Source: Homalodisca vitripennis
Taxonomy: Eukaryota > Arthropoda > Insecta > Hemiptera > Cicadellidae
Assembly (NCBI RefSeq): GCF_021130785.1
Contig: NW_025776242.1
Span: 335,846-399,845 of the forward strand
DNA: 64,000 nucleotides
Reading direction: 5' to 3'
The notes beneath the pieces were generated by a model. The model did not search any database. It was not told the origin of the DNA and worked only from the letters and a program-made list of their open reading frames with translations. Numbering within the stretch: position 1 is the stretch's first letter; each line of letters opens with the position of its first letter. Below are positions 12,377 to 23,148 of this stretch, piece after piece. Position numbers and translations under genes: made by a program.

Positions 12377-13189
12377 GTCCAAAAAGTCCCGGGTCAGTTA
12401 AATATTTTTCTAAATATTTAAAATACAGCTACAAAACCTTACACAAAGTTACTGGACATAGAAATCTATTTTATCACATATTCATTGATCCGCTACTTCC
12501 TCAGGGGGGCGGCCCGCTAGGAGTCAGAAGAAAATCTTAAATGTAAGCATAGGTTGATATGCAGATCAAATAAAAGGTCTTTATTAGTAGAGTACAGAGC
12601 CGCAAACCCGACCTCAAAAGGATAACCGTGTCAAAAATGACAGCCGTTCAAAGACGGCTAGGGTTTGGGTCCAAAAAGTCCAGGGTCGGTTAAATATTTT
12701 TCTAAATATTTAAAATACAGCTACAAAACATTACACAAATTTACTGGACATAGAAATCTATTTTATCACATATTCAGTGATCCGCTACTTCCTCAGGGGG
12801 GCGGCCCGCTAGGAGTCAGAAGAAAATCTTAAATGTAAGCATAGGTTGATATGCAGATCAAATAAAAGGTCTTTATTAGTAGAGTACAGAGCCGCAAACC
12901 CGACCTCAAAAGGATAACCGTGTCAAAAATGACAGCCGTTCAAAGACGGCTAGAGTTTGGGTCCAAAAACTTCCGGGTCGGTTAAATATTTTAATATGTT
13001 AATGTAAAAAATACACTGGTGAGCTTTTTGATTTTAACTTTACTAACCCAAACCTGTTTACAATTAATAATTGTTGTTGTAGAATAATAAGTTTCATTAT
13101 TTGCAATGATTTAGTCATTAGAAGATTACTACTTACAGAGAGCTTTTTCACAACAGATGCTCGAAGTGTCCGGGACCTTTTGGACACCC
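12373..13189. mobile_element. Non-autonomous mariner-type element (MITE)
   Basis: The ends are 20-bp inverted repeats with one mismatch: GGGTGTCCAAAAAGTCCCGG at 12373 and the complement of GGGTGTCCAAAAGGTCCCGG ending at 13189. TA dinucleotides flank both ends (12371-12372, 13190-13191), the Tc1/mariner target duplication. It has no transposase. Most of the interior is a 292-bp tandem repeat. It is absent from copy B, so it inserted after the duplication. It abuts the next element with only TATA between them. Confidence 0.85.
12377..12990. repeat. 292-bp tandem repeat inside the MITE
   Basis: Units start at 12377, 12669 and 12961 with GTCCAAAAAGTCC-like words: two full units, nearly identical, and about 30 bp of a third. 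Each unit begins with a degenerate copy of the terminal repeat. Each full unit ends with a short hairpin, AGCCGT-TCAAAG-ACGGCT. Confidence 0.9.
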
Positions 13190-13193
13190 TATA

Positions 13194-15578
13194 CAGGGTG
13201 TATATTATGTCTGGAAACACCCAAATATATCCCTTTAATAATTTAAATATAAATTTGAAACCTCTTACAATCGTGATAGAGATTGGGCATCTACTTTTTG
13301 GAACAATGTTTTGTTATGTCACACCAACGGGGGACGTCCTGCCGAGGGTATCGTGAATATTCTTAATGGAAAGCCTATACCTTGTGATACATAATTTTAA
13401 AGGTAATAGCTTACTGAATTGAATGCCACAAACCCGCATCTCAAGGGAATTATTCTATCAGAAAATAGAGCATTTTTAGTATTGAAAATTTACTGATGTT
13501 CAACAATGTAATTTTAAACATGGTTCTTGCCCACAAAATGTGTTACACTAATTTTTTAGCATTTTTTTAAATGTTCAATTAAATAAAACAAAAATTTCAT
13601 TTTAAGCTGGTTCTATTAGCACAAATTTGCTAGTTTTTATTACAGTACAATTATGGAAATACTTATGTTATTGATTTCTTATTACAAATAAAAAATAATG
13701 TATGCTGTTAGAAAAGTCTTACAACAAACGTTTTACCTGCATTTGGGTGTCAAAGCAATTGTTCGAACTGTGTTCCTTCTACGTTTGACAATTAGCCAAT
13801 CTTGTGTAAAATGATTCGACAGAGTTGCCTAACATTTCCTTCAGTTATCAAAGCAATCTCCTCTATAATCCTGTTTCTTAGGTCTTCCAAATTATGAGGC
13901 TTTCTTCTATAAACATTGGATTTTAAATGACCCCATATGAAATAATCGATTGGTGACAAATCCGGAGATCTTGGAGGCCATTCGATTTCTCCTCTTCGGC
14001 CAATCCATTTATGAGGAAACCTTAAATCCAAATACTCTCTTACCTGTCTCCCATAATGGGGTGGAGCACCATCCTGCTGAAACCATACATTATCAAAGTA
14101 TTCTCCTGATGCAATTTGAATAGCTGGGGATTATTTCATTTTGGAGCATATTGTAGTTAAAGTTCGGCATTTAAATTTCCATTGATGAAAAAGGGTCCAA
14201 CAATTTTGTTACCTAAAATTCCACACCATACGTTCAGTTTTTGTGGTTGCTGTGAATGGGACTCAGTAATCCAATGTGGGTTTTCACTAGCCCAGTAACG
14301 GCAATTGTGCCTGTTAACATTGCCATTTAGGAAAAAAGTTGCCTCATCAGAAAATAGTATGTTGGTCAGAAAATCTCTATTGTCATCACATTTGCGCATC
14401 ACAAGTTCACAAAACTCAACTCTTCTGTCGTAATCATCCTCACTTAACTGTTGGACTAAATGAACTTTAAAATGGTTTGTATTTATTAATTTTCAAAATC
14501 TTACTCACAGACATAGGGTGCATATCATGTTGCTGTGCAGCTTTTCTGAGCGATGTATGTGGGTCTTCAATAAATGTTTGCAAAACATCTAGTGCATGTT
14601 CTTCATCTGTTGCAGATTGTATCCTACCCGACTTTGGCCGATTACGTACACTCCCTGTCATTTCAAAACGCTCAATAGTTTTTGATATTGTTGAAACACT
14701 TATGGGATTCCTTTTCTGGGAAAGTGTCATTAAACAAAATTACAAACTTCCCGATAAGATCTTTGACGATCGCCATATCCCTCGCATCATCAACAGAGTA
14801 ATTCGTTCTCTTTCAGTCAATTCCATTAAAATGCCAAATAAAAACTGAACTACTGTAATTAGATAACTTGTTGACAGCAATGCTTCAGAGACACTGATTA
14901 ACTCGAACAGGAATGATATGACCTTTGTCCATTTGTAATTCCCAAGCTTAGACCTGTCTAGTGAAAGCTCCATGCTCAACAAACTGAAACCTGTAGACCA
15001 GATGATTAATAACACAATAATGTTTCTCATAGGCTAGTGACCTTTGTCTCTTTAAACCTTCCTGCTGACTGGAAAACACCAAGTACAGATTCATAAGTAA
15101 TCAGAGAAAGTGACTCATAAGTTGTATTCATTGTAATAAAAACTGGTAAATTTGTACTAATGAAACCAGCTTAAAAATAAATTGTTTATTTTATTTTAAT
15201 TGAACATTTAAAAAATGCTAAAAAATTAGTGTAACACATTTTGTGGCAAGAACCATGTTAAAATTACATTGTTGAACATCAGTAATTGTCAATACTAAAA
15301 ATGGCTCTATTTTCTGATAGAATAATTCCTTTGAGATGCGGTTTGTGGCATTCAATTCAGTAAGCCATTACCTTTAAAATTATGTATCACAAGGTATAGG
15401 CTTCCATTAAGAATATTCACGATACCCTCGGCAGGACGTCCCCCGTTGGTGTGACATAACAAAACATTGTTCCAAAAAGTAGATGCCCAATCTCTATCAC
15501 GATTGTAAGAGGTTTCAAATTTATATTTAAATTATTAAAGGATATATTTGGGTGTTTCCAGACATAATATACACCCTG
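13194..15578 (-). mobile_element. Rosa-like (DD41D) mariner with very long inverted repeats
   Basis: The 2385-bp element starts CAGGGTGTATATTATG at 13194 and ends with its complement at 15578; TA flanks both ends (13192-13193, 15579-15580). The inverted repeats run inward for about 450 bp (13194 to about 13655; about 15120 to 15578) and are about 95 % identical. Between them, on the minus strand, is one broken transposase gene. It sits beside the MITE inside a TA microsatellite and is missing from copy B. The high similarity of the repeats suggests a fairly recent insertion even though the transposase is broken. Confidence 0.9.
13792..14826 (-). pseudogene. DD41D mariner transposase, frameshifted
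   Basis: The start codon is at 14826 (MELTERERITLLMMRG), the usual beginning of this family. The frame then shifts to GYGDRQRSYREVCNFV and again to a helix-turn-helix part (SVSTISKTIERFEMTGSVRN, RPKSGR linker, SLRKAAQQHDMHPMSVSKIL). The catalytic core follows: ILFSDEATF with the first Asp (14157-14402), FQQDGAPPHYGRQ with the second (about 14070), and PRSPDLSPIDYFIWG with the third. I count 41 residues between the second and third Asp, hence DD41D, the rosa group. Total length would be about 345 aa, normal for the family. At least four frameshifts or stops (near 14780, 14735, 14430 and 14131) make it non-coding. Confidence 0.88.
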
Positions 15579-15620
15579 TATATATATATATATATATATA
15601 GGTTTAATTTTAAAAGGAGT

Positions 15621-15666
15621 CAAGTGAGAGATCCGGGTTCGAGTCCCGGCGGAGCAAGTACTTTTT
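15621..15666 (+). other. tRNA 3'-half-like fragment with T-arm and T-run
   Basis: CCGGG-TTCGAGT-CCCGG (15633-15649) is a perfect tRNA T-arm and Pol III B-box, followed by a 7-nt acceptor-like strand CGGAGCA and, 5 bases later, TTTTT (a Pol III stop). No D-arm, anticodon arm or matching 5' acceptor strand (TGCTCCG) lies upstream, where the TA repeat and AAAATTAAACC-type sequence begin. It is most likely a tRNA relic or truncated tRNA-derived SINE, not a functional tRNA. It is absent from copy B. Confidence 0.6.
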
Positions 15667-15799
15667 GTGATTCAATATTTATTGAAATTAAATTAGACTA
15701 TTACCACTTATACAAAGTTAATGAATTTAAACAAAAGTCATTTGACAGGGATTTGGTCTTCCGATCATATGTTAGTTACGTTAAGATTACGTGATTTAG

Positions 15800-16345
15800 A
15801 TGTTTCGATGTCTAAAATATTTTCATCGGCGTGCGTTAAATCGTGTAGTTAAAGGAAATGACGTTCAACGAGAATACTGATTAGAAGAACCGAGACTTCA
15901 AGACGGAAGACGTCTTAGGGTTTTAGAACTCAATAATTATTTACTGATAAATGAGTATAAATGTGCTGTCACTGCAGCTTTGCAATATCACGCCTTAGAA
16001 CCACATGAAATGTGTGTATCCATTGCGGTGCATTGCTTTCCCCCCCAGGAATCGGTTTCTAGTCGCATAAATAGAAATTCTTTTGGTGAATGTTGTTTGC
16101 ATGGACGAATTTTAATGGATCATTCAAAATTTCCAAATTAATTCATACGTCTCTTTTAAACTGTCACCCATATTCGGAAGAGTTTCATAATAAGATTAAA
16201 AACATAAACGCATATTTTGCTCTAGCATCCTTTAATGGAGAAGATGACAGAACAATAAATAGTCATAGTATTTTATAGTTTGCGGAAATGTATATCAAAA
16301 AATTAATCCCAAAACACGATTTACCAGAAAAATACTAAGTAAAGC
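15800..16345 (+). pseudogene. Helitron Rep/helicase N-terminal remnant, copy A
   Basis: Pieces of the conserved region before the Helitron Rep domain can be read on the plus strand across several frames: an arginine-rich stretch after RLEEP, then FGECCLHGRI (the CC-x-G-K/R-V/I word), then HPYSEEFHNKIKNINAYFAL with ASFNGEDD (16150-16260; the family has a fixed 'niRxYNxxxAFaSxga' pattern). VYQKINPK at about 16285-16310 matches the 'GqvYhqi' word. The Rep HUH motif and helicase are not seen. The paralogous remnant in B (44285-44660) shows it was present before the segmental duplication. Confidence 0.65.
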
Positions 16346-16479
16346 TCGGTTTCCTGACATTGAATATGAGCACAAGTTAGTATACAATGTTCTGAATACA
16401 CTATTACTTGGTTTTAGAGTTTCAAATTTCATAATAATTATTATACTAATACAAAATTGACGTATAGCAAAAAAGAAGA

Positions 16480-18040
16480 AGTGTGTTTTGTCAGCACAAA
16501 AGGATAATGAGTTCCTGTTATGTAACTTCTAAAATGTTAAGTGTGGCGACGCAACGCGGCTTTTAAATTTCATTTTAGTTTATTTATTCGACTAAACATT
16601 ATAAAAGATCTGCAAATATATTAAATCTCGTTGTCTGTTCGTCAATCCATCCATGCGAGACCTCTTGATAGAAATTAAAGTTTATACATTGTTCTCTTTT
16701 GACAAGAACTTTAAAAAATGCACCTCGTCCTTCCTATTGGGACTTTTGTGCTTCTACTGGAGTGACAGGATATTTTGGATGGGTAAGTTTGGGGGTAGAG
16801 GCGTCTCCTATGAAGGTTCATGAGGGCATGTTTAGGGCGATAATCTCTTCATATCCCCTGGAAATAAGGAGAATCTAGCTCTGAACCAGCCTCTCCAATA
16901 ATGTCTAGGCTGGCAAGAACCCATGGCTCTTAGGGAACAAACCTCAGAAACTTCGACAGTCATCTCCCGCAATAGACTAGACCTATCGAATTACCCTTGC
17001 GCCCTAGAATCTCCACATTTGGGGTTAGTGATGCCGCTCCTTAAGTTATAAGATTATCCAGGTTTAAGTGACACATCGGTTTTGCTGTACCCACTGTGGG
17101 TTAAACTGGAAGGTATAACCCAGCCAGAAGTAAAACCTCCTGGAGAACAGAGTACATATTATATATTCCTCTTCCTTCGTAACTTTGGCATCAAAAGGCC
17201 AAAGGGTAATCCGTCCGTTTGTCTGTGCGATAACACTTGATAGAAAAGATCTAAAAACTTGAAAAGTTTTAATGTGATACTAAAAGATTGAAAAACAATA
17301 AGTCTACTTAAACATAAATGGCGTGTTAAATTAAAAAAAAAGAAAATCATAAATAGTTAAATAATATATTTTGTTAGTTAGGTAGTTATAATTTACAAGT
17401 CTAACCACAAACTGTAAGGAAACGCTTTACTGCCTCTGCGACTTGCATTCTAGGCCGCCGTTACAACTCTAATGGCTCACTTCCGCTGGTGTAATTAAGG
17501 CCTTACTTGCTATTCAGCTGATCAAAGTTAGTTATTCTATCTCTATTTATACAAGTAATTACTTCTCATTGAATGCCTACTTTATGCCATACAATAATGC
17601 AACTGTAAATTATAATTATATACACACAGTAAATGTGTCTAAGCCACTATCGACGTTAATGTCGCGTTTAGTTAGTTACACTAGTTGTGAAAACTGAAAA
17701 CTTGAAAGTTGTTATTCCTATTGATAGTTTTTAGTGATTTAAATGTAATATTAGTATGAAGCTAAATGTTTTTTTAATATCTAACTTTTATTACCAATAT
17801 ATTTAGAGAAATAAACGTATAATTGTTGAATTGCAAACTATTTTTATAATAATGGGCAGTCATATTATTTTATCCAGAAAAATAATATTTTAATATAATT
17901 TAGGCTATATGAAAATATAATCAGGTGCTTTGTAGTCATAAACAAAATGTTTAGCAATGAATGCTAAAACATTCATGATTAAATATAGAAACATAAGGAA
18001 AAATATCGATTCCATGATAAATGTTAGTAACAATTAATAT
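16480..18040. other. Copy-A-specific block with old repeats, no gene
   Basis: Dispersed-repeat words (TCTGTTCGTCAATCC...CCTCTTGATAGAAA near 16630; TCCGTTTGTCTGTGCGATAACACTTGATAGAAAA split around 17205-17250) recur here. 16725-17160 is distinctly GC-richer than its surroundings and contains no convincing frame; it may be an untranslated part of a retroelement. Nothing comparable is seen in copy B. Confidence 0.4.
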
Positions 18041-18226
18041 ACAGCGTGCATTATAAAAGTAATGCACATGATTTTATTATGATGCGACTATTTATCGCAT
18101 AGCAATCGGACCAGTCGGATAATGCGGTGGGGGTTCTGCCCATCCAAACTTTCCTGGTCTCATTTCACTCCAAGCAGTTGGAGCGGTAGGACGTGTCTTT
18201 GCACGAAGACCATTATTCGTTTGGGT

Positions 18227-18810
18227 CACGGTGAGAACAGTAGTACGATTAAGGTTTTTTTGCGGCTTGGGAAACAGAAAATTATCAAATGCTTCAAGAG
18301 GCCTTTGAGGTGGCTTTCATTTAGAGTTCTCAATTTGGAAGTGGGACACAAAATAGGAAGCAAGTACAATCGCGCACATCCAAGAAAGCAAGTATGAACA
18401 TATCATACATAAAAACAATCCTAATTGTCTCCTTTACGTTCGAGGAATAGTCTATTTTGAGTTTGCACCGTAAGGAAAAACTGTCGACGAAACCTTTCAC
18501 ATGGATATGCTCGAGAGACTGAAATGCCGGGTCGGGCGCGACTAGTACAAATCAAAGAAGCGTTTAAGCTCCACCTCGACGATTCCCTCAGCCAGACGGG
18601 TTTCATCGTTACCAACTTCACCTAGAACAAGACCCCGATGGTGCACCAGCTTCCTACAGCGTAGACTTGGCTCTGTGTGACATTTTTGTTGCCCAAATGA
18701 AATAAGAAATGAAAAGAGCTGAAGGGAAAGCATTGGGAGTTGCTGGAGAAACTTCAAGGCCACGTTACAATTTGCACCAATCAAATGAATAAATCTATTT
18801 TTCTTAGAAG
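18227..18810 (+). pseudogene. Mariner (DD34D-type) transposase remnant
   Basis: Mariner motifs are readable in order on the plus strand but in shifting frames: STIKVFLRLGK then ETENYQMLQEAF (18232-18310, the 'IKFCxKLGKTAxETyxMLxxAyG' region), VRGIVYFEFAP (18438-18470), ETFHMDMLERLK (18492-18527) and VDLALCDIFV (about 18662-18690), the last holding the third catalytic Asp. Numerous stops and frameshifts make it dead. No inverted terminal repeats were found with certainty; CAGCGTGCATTATAAAAG near 18043 could be one end. It lies in the block private to copy A. Confidence 0.7.
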
Positions 18811-20458
18811 ATGTGCCCGTATACCCTTGCCGAACCAATTACACCAGTGTTCATCTTTTTACGTTCGCAGCAGGCACCGCGCTGGAAATGAAGTCGTAAG
18901 TAAAAAAATACTTGTTTTGTTTTGAAAATGTTTCAAATTCATTCATGCCTAATTAAAAAATGTTCTGCTACAATAATAAATTACAAGTGGCAGAATTCAG
19001 ATATTAAATGTAAAATGGAAATTTCTGTAAACATGATAACGTTAGCATATGAATAACCCTGGTAGGTTAATAAAAAATGCGTAGAGCCAATAAAATAGTT
19101 TTATACGTCTTTTCCAACAGGAAAATTTTCATGGTATGTGTAATTTATATGACATAAGCTAATAAATATTCTTTTGTGTTCATTTCCTAATAGTTTTTTA
19201 ATTAAAATCTTCGGCAATGTTAATTGTATGTCAATATAAGACAACAGATCCGTCATATTCAGACAATATTTGTTTTTGGATCAATCAAAATGTTTGTAGA
19301 TCATTCGGCGACATAACCCTATAGTACAGTATTCGTAATATTACATCATTATCAATTACGTTCACTGTTGAACTATTCTTGATATGTTCACACAAAACAC
19401 TAAATCTTAAATTAACATTTGCGTAGTATTATTTTCAATGCCCGAGTAAATACTATTAATATAAAATTTATTTAAAATAAATTTCAACTTTTAATTACAC
19501 TATTTTATGTCTATAAGAAATAAAATAAAGGATATCGCTTATTGGTATATTCTCACAGAGCTAGCCCCTTGTAGGATAGTTTCTCACACATGCTGACAAC
19601 ACAAAATTCTTTTACTTCAGTATTTCTGTATTTCAGTATTTTATAACTATTATAATAACATTATTCAGTTTAACATAATAATTTATATTCCTCTTTAAAC
19701 TTTTTTCTGAATATCACATACTTTATAGATAATTCTTATCGAAAACTGCCGTTATTGAATCGTAGTAATATTTATAATCGTGTATTATAATTCATTAATT
19801 AAGGTGTGCGTGTATTAACAAAATAATAGAAATAATAAATAAATACTTTTTAGATCAGTTTTAATAACTTATGATTGAAATTAAACAGTAATAAAATGAG
19901 CTAATAACGATTGTTTTGAATGTCTTGGACAAGTTTACGTAGCTTGAGCTCTAGTGTCACTTCCGTTTATAAAGGCAAAGCGGTGCTACAACCTCTTCAG
20001 AATTAATTCTCTTTCTACAACACTTTTCGTCCCAATGTGTTGTAAAATATTAAAGTTTAATATATTACAATGTGATAACATTACGAAGTTTTATGAACTG
20101 TTACATATTAATACCATACCATTGAAAATAATAGGTACAGAAACTTGTCTTAATTCAACAAAATAATCCTCTAATAATAACTAGGAAGGTTTTATATAAA
20201 TTGATTAAGTAAGGTTTAGTTTAGACCCTAAATAATCCAATAGCACTTTGCTTACGATTGCCACTACCCGTAATGTAGTTATTGTAATTATAATGGCTTA
20301 AATTTACATTTAGTTTTAATTAAAACTGGTAAAAGCGTTACAAAACTATAATCATAAATATAATTAATTGAAACCCAATAACTAACAATGTAGATCTTCT
20401 TTGAATGCTAAGTAGTGTTTTAATTAATAATATTAATATAACACTCAGTATTCCTTAC

Positions 20459-20514
20459 TTGAAACACAATTAGTGTATATTATTTCCACTAGCTAGCTCC
20501 ATTTGTTACAACAC
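20459..20514 (-). other. Candidate non-coding exon, copy A
   Basis: A 56-nt minus-strand block between CAACAACAG and a very good donor TTTCAA/GTAAGG. Copy B has the same length and donor (46324-46379). All three frames contain stops, so it would be a 5' UTR exon. It lies upstream (minus strand) of the other candidate exons. Shared ancestry alone could explain the match. Confidence 0.25.
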
Positions 20515-21850
20515 CTGTTGTTGGCACTCTAAAGGTAGTGTGAATGTTATTTCTAAGGTTTACAACAGGAGAAAGAAAACATAAGCGAACGAAAATAAAC
20601 TATTTCTGAATCTTTAATTGTGTTAAACACAAACATATAGTAAAATTATTGAAAATTCAATTGATTATCAGTTACTAGTATTTAAATTGTCCCAATATTT
20701 ATGAGGATAAATCTGGATACATTTTTGTGATAAATATAAAGTCTCGGAAGTATACAGGGTGCTTAAATAGTGTGGATAAATTATTTTATTTCCTTCAAAA
20801 ATTGAGCAATCGTTTATTAAACCAGACAAGTCTTCACAAACTTTCAGGACACTTAAAGTACAGATTATAAAAAGGAACATTATATTCGTTTGGAATTGAT
20901 GATAGATAACAGTTTAAATGTGTATTAAGCACTACTATGCAATTCAATTCAGTCAATAAATACACAGATACATATCTAGTTGTTGGTGTATATGAAGTTC
21001 TGATCCAAATTTATTGTATGCACCTGTATATCCTACAAAAACAAATCCCACTGTGTCACTGAAATATTGGAAATCCCAGGGACATCCACAACACGGACAG
21101 ACATTCCTTCCTGTAGCATCGTCTGACTCTTAACCTCACATTTACATATTCGTACTTCACAGGATCTGATATTTAGAGATTAAATTTGCTCAAAATTACT
21201 TTTAGTCCTTTAAATTGAGGTAAAAAACCAGGAGAACCCCCATTTCCCTCAAAATATTTTTAAGCTGCGTTTAGAGTGACACGGTACTTAGCATGGGAGA
21301 CGTTTTGAGCAGGGACTGCATCTTGATATAAATCCATGAAGAAGAATAAAATCCACCATATCAGTCATGCCAGCTTGGAACAAGAGCAGACTAATTATGT
21401 GCGAACTTCTTCCAGTCAAAGCAGACAGGTAAGTCTAGGAGAGATAATATTTATAATGTTTAGAATGAAAAAAAAGCCTTTAAAGAGTCTCGGAGTCTCG
21501 CCTATTTCACTAACCATCCTCAACAATAAACAAACCAACTAGATTATTTTTACCTGAATATTTCTAAATTTGTGGTTAGAGACGTCCCACTCGTAGATAT
21601 ATATTTGACTACCCAGATTAAATTGACGCTTCTGTTTTACTATATGTAGTATAGGCTCTAAAGGCAAATGTAAACCACCTAAGTGAGAAGTAAATGATCC
21701 TTTGCGAGGTAAGAGAGCAAAGATTTTGTTTCAAATTAATAAAAAGATCATTAACTTATAAGAATATGTCCCAATTGACTGTTTTTGAGATTCTGAATAC
21801 ATAGTATTAAGCATAATTAAGATGAGTCAGGAAAATTTAAATATTATTGC

Positions 21851-22270
21851 ATGAATGGGTATAATACAATTGATTTAAAAAGGCGACGCATCACGAGGAA
21901 GCTGGGGACCTCCAGAGTCATTGTAGCCACCCTGCCCCACAGACACGACCTACCTGCCAGCCACAGGATTAACCGAGAGACCGTTAATAACTACATAGAG
22001 GAGTTATGCGCGAGGTACTGTGGGGCGGAGGTGCTCGACTTCAACCGTATCGGCAGGGCTGCTTTTACATCCCACGGCATGCACCTCAAACGCACCAGCA
22101 AGCATCTGCTCGCCGAACTGCTGGTGAAGTGTCTGCGGGAGATGAGCCACTTCGCCCCTAGAGCGCCGTCCTTGTCCGCGGCGGCCGTCGCTGAGCCGCC
22201 GTCCCGCCCCCTGGAGCCGCCTGCACATCGGCCCACGGCGTCGGGTCCTCCGGTGGCCATTCTTCCCTTC
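21851..22270 (+). pseudogene. LINE ORF1 fragment, SGNH-hydrolase-like
   Basis: The open frame contains VIVATLPHRHDLP, INRETVNNYIEELCARY, AEVLDFNRIGR and HGMHLKRTSKHLLAELL. This matches the C-terminal half of the SGNH/GDSL-esterase-like domain carried by ORF1 of some LINEs; the GMHL word corresponds to the block with the catalytic His. The N-terminal half with the nucleophile block is absent. A Pro/Ala-rich segment (22150-22260) follows. The frame runs on to 22489 through AT-rich sequence that I read as a junction, not as ORF1. The Met at 21851 is fortuitous. Confidence 0.7.
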
Positions 22271-22449
22271 GACTCCTTTGCCGATGCCTCAAGAAATTAC
22301 AACTACTTCAAATCCGGAGACAGGGAACCAAAAAAACGATTTTATTTTAAACACCTTGAAAATAAAAATGTAAAGACAACAGGACTGGAGTACAATACAT
22401 CACGAAAAAAACAAAATCAAAATACCAAAATACAAAATTTGATGAATTT

Positions 22450-23148
22450 TTACCTTCGGCAACAAGAGCATTGGCAACGACCGCAGTGATGGTGGATGAC
22501 GTACTCTTGGAAGAAGCAGAATCCATCAAATTCCTTGGAATGAACCTTGATCGAGGACTGACATGGGATGATCACATCGATAGAGTCTGCTCAAAGGTTG
22601 CTTCAGGCATTTATGTTTTACGCAACCTTTCAAAATTTTGTTCCATGGATGTATTGAAAACGGCTTATTTTGGTCTCACACATCCACATTTATCTTACGG
22701 CCTTAGGCTGTGGGGAAGTTGTTCTAAATACAAATTCGAAAGAGTATTTAGAACACTAAAGAAAGCCATCAGAATTCTTTCAAAACTGAATCCTAGAGAG
22801 TCGTGTAAATGATCCTTCAGGGAGCTTGGATTGCTGACTTTACCCTGTCTCTATATTCTCGAGGTCGCCCTGTATTGTCGACTAAAATGCCAGTTGGTGC
22901 AGGGCAGGGACGTCCATCACTATGAAACAAGAGGCAGGGACAACTTTCGAACCGAGCAACACAGGACAACAGCATTTGGACATTTGCCATCCTAGGTTGG
23001 TGTCACAATCATCAACAGGCTCCCTGAGGAAATTAAACATCTCGACGATCCCAAAACATTCAAATCTCGACTAAAACGCCTCTTGGTGTCGAAGGCATTT
23101 TACTCCGTTGAAGAGTTCATGATGGGCCGCTGGGATGAAAATCCTTGA
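22450..23148 (+). pseudogene. LINE reverse transcriptase C-terminal fragment
   Basis: LPSATRALATTAV then ESIKFLGMNLDRGLTWDDHI, YVLRNLSKFC, LSYGLRLWGS and FRTLKKAIRILSKLNPRESC form the thumb and post-RT region of jockey/CR1-type LINEs. A TGA at 22810 interrupts it. The reading continues in frame as [20 protein letters not shown]. After a frameshift near 22995 it ends VTIINRLPEEIKHLDDPKTF...MMGRWDENP at the stop 23146-23148. The palm domain with YADD is missing. Confidence 0.85.

Larger units (their letters stand above)
5605..21130. repeat. Segmental duplication, copy A
   Basis: This 15.5-kb interval aligns colinearly with 35440-47090 (copy B, 11.6 kb). Matching segments, approximate: 5605-10260 with 35440-40230; 10480-12310 with 42010-44180; 15790-16480 with 44285-44670; 19430-21130 with 45450-47090. 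Identity varies from about 75 % to 97 %. Private to A are the 12316-15780 insertion complex, most of 16480-19430, an 83-bp tandem duplication (8538-8702) and about 100 bp near 9570-9670. Both copies are in the same orientation, about 30 kb apart, so they arose by tandem or local duplication. Boundaries are estimates by eye. Confidence 0.9.

Noticed and set aside
14477..14848. 123-codon plus-strand ORF
   Set aside because: Antisense shadow of the mariner transposase on the minus strand.
19940..19990. TTTATAAAC conserved on the minus strand in A and B as a TATA box
   Set aside because: No good initiator at the right distance and no exon or ATG following; kept only as a note.
20668..20880. Minus-strand ORF starting MFLFIICTLSVL, resembling a signal peptide
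   Set aside because: It is not conserved in copy B, and it crosses a GTATACAGGGTGC word present in both copies that resembles a transposon end.
21991..22260. Minus-strand ORFs over the GC-rich island
   Set aside because: Antisense shadow of the LINE ORF1 fragment, which has a clear family match on the plus strand.
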